DNA of 64,000 nucleotides from Roseitranquillus sp963709765. Lineage in GTDB: Bacteria > Pseudomonadota > Alphaproteobacteria > Rhodobacterales > Rhodobacteraceae. The notes below the pieces were generated by a model that saw nothing but the letters and a program-made list of their open reading frames with translations, was not told the origin of the DNA and ran no database searches. Shown one piece after another: positions 60,068 through 64,000 of this stretch. Position 1 is the first letter of the stretch; every line of letters begins with the position of its first letter. The stretch covers positions 1-64,000 of the forward strand of contig CAVPXL010000015.1 in the NCBI GenBank assembly GCA_963709765.1, in the 5' to 3' direction. Position numbers and translations under genes: made by a program.

Positions 60068-60250
60068 ATGGCACTCGCACTCGCTGTTGCGATTTTCGCG
60101 GTTTTCGCGGCCAACGTCGTTCTTTCGTCTTTCGGAGGATCTCCCTTTCTCGGGGATATCGGGGAGATGTTGACGCTGTTTGCCGCGTCCGTGGCATTCG
60201 TTGCGGCCATTCTGAAAAGAGAAGCGGCGTCCAAGAACCGCTCCGGCTAG
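60068..60250 (+). CDS. Small membrane protein at head of TRAP operon
   Basis: A 60-residue protein. ATG 60068 is chosen because AAGGGGG lies 8 nt upstream; a longer frame from 60041 adds nine polar residues. Two hydrophobic helices (ALALAVAIFAVFAANVVL and MLTLFAASVAFVAAILK) are joined by a short loop and end with a basic tail. It lies 23 bp before the TRAP binding-protein gene and downstream of the operator, so it is likely a co-regulated part of the operon. Function unknown. Confidence 0.7.
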   Translation: MALALAVAIFAVFAANVVLSSFGGSPFLGDIGEMLTLFAASVAFVAAILKREAASKNRSG

Positions 60251-60273
60251 AAAATTTGAATTGGGAGGAAACA

Positions 60274-61422
60274 ATGACTGGAACCCACAAGGAACTCGCC
60301 TGCGCGGAGCGGCGGAATTTTCTCAAACTCGTCGGGGGTGGAAGTTTCACGGCGGCCATGGTTGCCGGCGCCGGCGGACTCCTGTGGTCTGACGCAGCAG
60401 TCGCGCAGACTGCGATCGAGGAGCGGGAGCGCGAGCAGGCGGCCGAACATCTGATGACGATCGCGACGGCCTATGTCCTGGGCGCGTCCCGCAGCTATCC
60501 GATCATGCAGCTCGATCTCAAGGAGAACATCCAGAACGCGACCAACGGAAAGGTCTACGTCAAGCTTGCACCTGGCGGCCAACTCGGCGCCGGAGGGGCG
60601 CTGACGCAGAAGGTCCAGGGCGGCACGATCCAGGCCGCGCAGCACTCGCTGTCCAATTTCGCGTCATTCGCGCCGGTCGTCGACCTGATCAACCTGCCGT
60701 ATTTCTGCGGATCCAACCAGCGGTTCACGAACCTGGTGAATTCCGAAGCCTGGAAGGCGGAGGTGAATCCAAAGATAGAATCCTCGGGCTTCAAGGCGCT
60801 GTGCTACATCGTCATTGATCCGCGGGTCGTCGCGATGCGTCGGGGCGGCGAGGGCCCGGTGCTGACGCCGTCCGATCTTTCCGGCGTGAAGTTCCGCGTC
60901 CCGGGCTCGGCGATGCTGCAGCAGTATTACCGGATGGTCGGCGCGAACCCGACGCCCGTCGCCTGGGGCGAGACGCCCTCGGCGATCAAGCAGGGCGTGG
61001 CGGACGCGCTCGATCCGTCGGTGGGCGCGCTTTACGTGTTCGGGTTCCAGGATATCCTGAGCCACGTCACCTTCACGCAGGCGGTGCCGGACAGCCAGGT
61101 CTACTCGCTCAATCTGGAGTGGTTCGAGAGTCTCTCGGCCGACGTTCAGGAGGGCATCGAGTTCGCCGGCGAGGTGACCGCGCAGCAAAACCTCGCCAAG
61201 GTGCCTGCCGCGCGCGCCTATGCCATGGCGGAGCTCACCAGGGCGGGAGTGGAATTCCACACGCTGAACGATGACCAGCTGGCCGAATGGAAAGAGGCCG
61301 GCGGTTACCAGCGGCCGGAATGGGACGAGTTCAAGGTCGAGCTCGCCGGTTCCATGGAGACATTCGCCGCGCTGGAGGAAGCCGCCGGAACGATGGGCCG
61401 CTACTACGTGCACGACGCCTGA
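60274..61422 (+). CDS. TRAP transporter substrate-binding protein (DctP type)
   Basis: A 382-residue exported protein; ATG 60274 follows GGGAGGA. The signal region contains ERRNFLKLVGGG, a twin-arginine motif, so Tat export is likely. The mature protein shows DctP features (ENIQNATNGKVYVKLAPGGQLG; VPGSAMLQQYYRMVGANPTPVAWGETPSAIKQGVADALD), with the conserved Arg in KFRVPGS that clamps a carboxylate or sulfonate. It supplies the QM permease that follows. Substrate unknown from sequence; the dehydrogenase downstream points to a small oxidisable acid. Confidence 0.92.
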   Translation: MTGTHKELACAERRNFLKLVGGGSFTAAMVAGAGGLLWSDAAVAQTAIEEREREQAAEHLMTIATAYVLGASRSYPIMQLDLKENIQNATNGKVYVKLAPGGQLGAGGALTQKVQGGTIQAAQHSLSNFASFAPVVDLINLPYFCGSNQRFTNLVNSEAWKAEVNPKIESSGFKALCYIVIDPRVVAMRRGGEGPVLTPSDLSGVKFRVPGSAMLQQYYRMVGANPTPVAWGETPSAIKQGVADALDPSVGALYVFGFQDILSHVTFTQAVPDSQVYSLNLEWFESLSADVQEGIEFAGEVTAQQNLAKVPAARAYAMAELTRAGVEFHTLNDDQLAEWKEAGGYQRPEWDEFKVELAGSMETFAALEEAAGTMGRYYVHDA

Positions 61423-61432
61423 CGTCCGCACC

Positions 61433-61456
61433 GGCCGGCGCCTTGAGGTGCCGGCC
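61433..61456 (+). promoter_or_regulatory. Stable intergenic stem-loop between TRAP P and Q genes
   Basis: GGCCGGCGCC pairs with GGTGCCGGCC (10 bp, one G-T) around a TTGA loop. No T-run follows. Its place between a highly needed binding protein and membrane genes suggests mRNA 3'-end protection or attenuation, lowering permease output. Confidence 0.7.
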
Positions 61457-61533
61457 ATCTGCCGAAATGTACACCGCAGGGCGCGCGACGCGTCCGGCAC
61501 CTGACGGCCGGCGGCCGGCGGAAGGGAGAGCAT

Positions 61534-62049
61534 ATGTCGAATGTCCTTGATGCGCTGAATCGGAATGCCGAGCGATGGGCGCTGTTGCTGTTCTACGTGA
61601 TGCTGGTCGCGACGATGTTCATCGAGGTCCTCCGAAGGGAGATCTTCGCCAACTCGTCGATCTGGGGCGAGGAGATCGTTCGCTACTCCTTCATCTATCT
61701 CGCGTGGATCGGCGCCGCCGCCGCCGTCAAGGAACGCGGTCACATCCGGATCGACGTGATCACGCACTATGTCGGCCCCCGGGTGAAGGCGCTCCTCTAC
61801 ATTCTCGGCGATCTGGTGATGTTCGCGGTCGCCGCGGTCGCGGTCTACTGGTCCTTCGAGACGGTCATGGTCTCGGCCAAGTTCGGATCGGTCAGCCACG
61901 GCCTCAGGGTCTCGATGGTCTGGTTCCTCTCGGCCGTGCCGATCGGGTTCGCGCTGGTGATCTTCCGGCTCGTCCAGTCCTTCCTTCGCGACATCAACGA
62001 CCTTCGATACGGGCGCCCCGTGTTCGAAGGCGACAAACTCTTCGATTGA
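61534..62049 (+). CDS. TRAP transporter small permease (DctQ type)
   Basis: A 171-residue membrane protein with four predicted helices. The hallmark segments FIEVLRREIFANSSIWGEEIVRYSFIYLAWIGAAAAVKERGHIRIDV are present. It forms the small subunit of the sodium-driven transporter with the DctM protein 10 bp downstream. Confidence 0.93.
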   Translation: MSNVLDALNRNAERWALLLFYVMLVATMFIEVLRREIFANSSIWGEEIVRYSFIYLAWIGAAAAVKERGHIRIDVITHYVGPRVKALLYILGDLVMFAVAAVAVYWSFETVMVSAKFGSVSHGLRVSMVWFLSAVPIGFALVIFRLVQSFLRDINDLRYGRPVFEGDKLFD

Positions 62050-62059
62050 AGGAACGGAC

Positions 62060-63391
62060 ATGCTCTGGAACCAACTGCAGAACCAGGCGGTCGAGCTCGG
62101 CTGGGATTTCTACGGCCCCGTCATCCTCTTCGTGGTGCTCGTGGCGCTGGCGGTGCCAGTCTGGGCCGCGATCGGATCGGCCGCGATCATCATGCTGCTG
62201 ATGTCGGGGGCGCTGCCGCTGTCGCTCGTCGGCGAAAGCCTCTTCGACGGGATCGACGCCTTCGCGCTGACGGCGGTGCCGCTCTTCATCCTGACCGGTG
62301 ACGTGCTGGTCAGGACGGGCCTCAGCCGCAAGTTCCTCGACGTGGCCGAGGCGGTGACCAAGTTCGCCAGGGGCGGGTTCGGGTCGGCCACGGTCCTTGT
62401 ATGCGGCATGTTCGCGGCGATCTCCGGGTCCGACGCCGCGGGCGCGGCGGCCGTGGGCCGCATGACCATCGACCGGCTGGTCGAGTCGGGCTATCCGCGT
62501 CCTTATGCCTGCGCGCTCGTCGCCGCGGGCGCCTGTACGGGCATCCTGATCCCGCCCTCGATCGCCTACATCATCATCGGACTTGTCCTCGGGATCTCGG
62601 CCTCGACGCTGTTTCTTGCGGCCCTCATCCCCGGCATCGCGATCCTTGTCTCGATCCTCGCCACCAACATCGTGATGAACCGGATCTACGCGTACGAGAC
62701 CGGCGGCAACATCAGCATGGGCGAGTATTTCGGCAATGTCGGCAAGGCGCTCAAGGAAGGCTGGTACGCCTTTCTCGTTCCCGGCATCATCTTCTACGGC
62801 ATCTTCTCCGGACGTCTCACCCCGACCGAGGCCGGCGCGACCGCGGTCGTCGTCACCATCATCATGGGCTTCATCCTCGGAACATTGCGGTTCTCCGACT
62901 TCCCGGCGATGCTCGTCAGCTCGGCGAAGGTGAACGGGGTGATCCTGCCGATCATCGCGTTCTCGCTCCCGCTGGCTCAGGCGCTGGCGATCATGGGCGT
63001 TCCACAGGGGTTCGTCTTCTCGATCACCTCCATGACCGACAACCCGGCGCTCCTCATCCTGCTGATGGTCGGCATCCTCATCGCCGCCGGCTGCGTGATG
63101 GAAACGACGCCGAACATCGTGATCCTCGCGCCGATCCTCAAGCCTCTGGCCGACAACATCGGCATGAACGAGATCCAGTTCTGCATCATGATGATCACCG
63201 CCCTGGGCGTCGGCTTCATCACACCGCCGCTGGGCCTCAACCTCTTCGTGGTCTCCGGCCTCACTGGCGAGTCGATCCTGAAGATCGCCGCGCGCGCCGT
63301 ACCGTTCGTGCTCTTCATGCTGCTCGTGACGCTCATGATCGCCTACATCCCGGCGATTTCCACGTCACTCCTTCCCGACGTCTACAGATAG
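62060..63391 (+). CDS. TRAP transporter large permease (DctM type)
   Basis: A 443-residue transporter with about 11-12 helices. Characteristic stretches are ALTAVPLFILTGDVLVRTGLSRKFLDVAEA, MFAAISGSDAAGAAAVGRMTIDRLVESGYPRPYACALVAAGACTGILIPPSIAYIIIG and ALGVGFITPPLGLNLFVVSG. It carries out sodium-coupled uptake of the substrate delivered by the DctP protein. It is followed by the HisD-family gene after 9 bp. Confidence 0.95.
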   Translation: MLWNQLQNQAVELGWDFYGPVILFVVLVALAVPVWAAIGSAAIIMLLMSGALPLSLVGESLFDGIDAFALTAVPLFILTGDVLVRTGLSRKFLDVAEAVTKFARGGFGSATVLVCGMFAAISGSDAAGAAAVGRMTIDRLVESGYPRPYACALVAAGACTGILIPPSIAYIIIGLVLGISASTLFLAALIPGIAILVSILATNIVMNRIYAYETGGNISMGEYFGNVGKALKEGWYAFLVPGIIFYGIFSGRLTPTEAGATAVVVTIIMGFILGTLRFSDFPAMLVSSAKVNGVILPIIAFSLPLAQALAIMGVPQGFVFSITSMTDNPALLILLMVGILIAAGCVMETTPNIVILAPILKPLADNIGMNEIQFCIMMITALGVGFITPPLGLNLFVVSGLTGESILKIAARAVPFVLFMLLVTLMIAYIPAISTSLLPDVYR

Positions 63392-63400
63392 GATCCGTCC

Positions 63401-64000
63401 ATGCCGAGAGAATATCTCAAGAAAGCGACACTGACCTCGAAAAGCGATGCTTCGGAGGTCAAGGAAACCGTCCAGAACATTCTGAACGACATCGAGGCGG
63501 GCGGCGACGCGGCGGCACTGGAATATGCCGCGAAGTTCGACGGCTACGAGGGCAACATCCTCCTGTCCCCGGACGAGATCGCGGCCGCGGAGGACCTCGT
63601 CCCGGAGAAGCTGAAGGCGGATATCCGGTTCTCGCACGAGAACGTCCGCAAGTTCGCGGAGGCGCAGAAGCGGACGCTCGAAAACATCCAGATCGAAGTC
63701 GTTCCCGGCATGACCCTGGGTCAGAAGTCAATTCCGGTGAAGGCGGCCGGCTGTTATGTTCCGGGCGGGCGCTACAGCCATATCGCCAGCGCCATCATGA
63801 CGGTGACGACCGCCCGGGTGGCCGGCTGCGAGCACATCGTCGCGTGCTCTCCGCCGCGGCCTGGCGTCGGAATCCACCCCGCGATCGTCTACGCGGCGCA
63901 CATCTGCGGTGCCGACCGCATCCTTGCGATGGGAGGCGTCCAGGGGGTCGCCGCGATGACCTTCGGCCTCTTCGGGCTGCCGAGGGCCAACATCCTCGTC
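63401..64000 (+). CDS. HisD-family dehydrogenase, sulfopropanediol 3-dehydrogenase-like (5' part)
   Basis: The first 200 codons are visible; the gene runs off the window. The frame opens MPREYLKKATLTSKSD and contains AAGCYVPGGRYSHIASAIMTVTTARVAGC and CSPPRPGVGIHPAIVYAAHICGAD, family marks of histidinol dehydrogenases. There are no his biosynthesis genes beside it. Its place in a LacI/TRAP operon and the KFDGYEGN stretch fit catabolic members such as HpsN, which oxidise (R)-2,3-dihydroxypropane-1-sulfonate with NAD. Substrate is inferred. Metal and catalytic His/Glu residues lie beyond the edge. Confidence 0.85.
   Translation, partial: MPREYLKKATLTSKSDASEVKETVQNILNDIEAGGDAAALEYAAKFDGYEGNILLSPDEIAAAEDLVPEKLKADIRFSHENVRKFAEAQKRTLENIQIEVVPGMTLGQKSIPVKAAGCYVPGGRYSHIASAIMTVTTARVAGCEHIVACSPPRPGVGIHPAIVYAAHICGADRILAMGGVQGVAAMTFGLFGLPRANILV

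Overview
The window is a GC-rich alphaproteobacterial chromosome segment, most likely from the Rhodobacteraceae (Roseobacter group). Supporting features are the pyrC-pyrE and clpP-clpX arrangements, the NDUFA12 / MCE lipid-transport / DUF2155 / aat / accC / accB block, GapR, an ScfR-like XRE regulator, TRAP transporters and a reductive pyrimidine-catabolism cluster. I see no insertion sequence, CRISPR array, rRNA or prophage; the only clear RNA gene is a tRNA-Thr(UGU). This is reading by eye, with no database search behind it.

Layout. 1-319: 3' end of a c-type cytochrome-like gene. 562-4646: an unusual three-gene set made of a class-3 lipase fused to a subtilisin protease, a V8/trypsin-like protease and a small beta-sandwich protein. 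None has a signal peptide, and this is the best candidate for an undescribed system. 4745-5983: an Aer-type PAS protein without a chemoreceptor domain. 6041-9396: dnaB, pyrE and pyrC (minus strand). 9498-11314: a SpoT-like HD hydrolase and two phasin-like small proteins, one with a seven-copy 39-bp repeat. 11406-12944: a small conserved protein and alanine dehydrogenase. 12974-17292: a complete MCE/Mla-type lipid transport operon (minus strand). 17463-23216: a large exported coiled-coil protein, an orphan TAXI binding protein and an ExeA-like ATPase. 23351-25229: a frameshifted GH15 gene. 25510-27432: cytochrome P460 and waaA. 27595-33444: clpP, clpX and the NDUFA12-mlaD-DUF2155-aat-accC-accB block.

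33637-45760 holds a nearly complete reductive pyrimidine degradation route: dihydropyrimidine dehydrogenase PreT/PreA, beta-alanine transaminase, N-carbamoyl-beta-alanine amidohydrolase, dihydropyrimidinase, and a four-gene ABC importer of the NMT1/THI5 type. Two small low-complexity genes of unknown function interrupt it (36545-37612). 46002-47438 is an exported double PRC-barrel protein. 47629-53783 is a sensory module: periplasmic binding protein, ScfR-like regulator, single-domain response regulator, small membrane protein and an SLC5 transporter-histidine kinase fusion. 53844-58218 carries a FliM/FliN-like protein, a DUF442 phosphatase-like protein beside a SqrR/BigR-like persulfide sensor, gapR and a ferric-iron-type permease.

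58260-64000: tRNA-Thr, a 525-bp stretch with no gene I recognise, a LacI-family repressor, a perfect palindromic operator, a TRAP transporter (PQM) and the start of a HisD-family dehydrogenase similar to sulfopropanediol dehydrogenases. It looks like a substrate-inducible uptake and oxidation operon.
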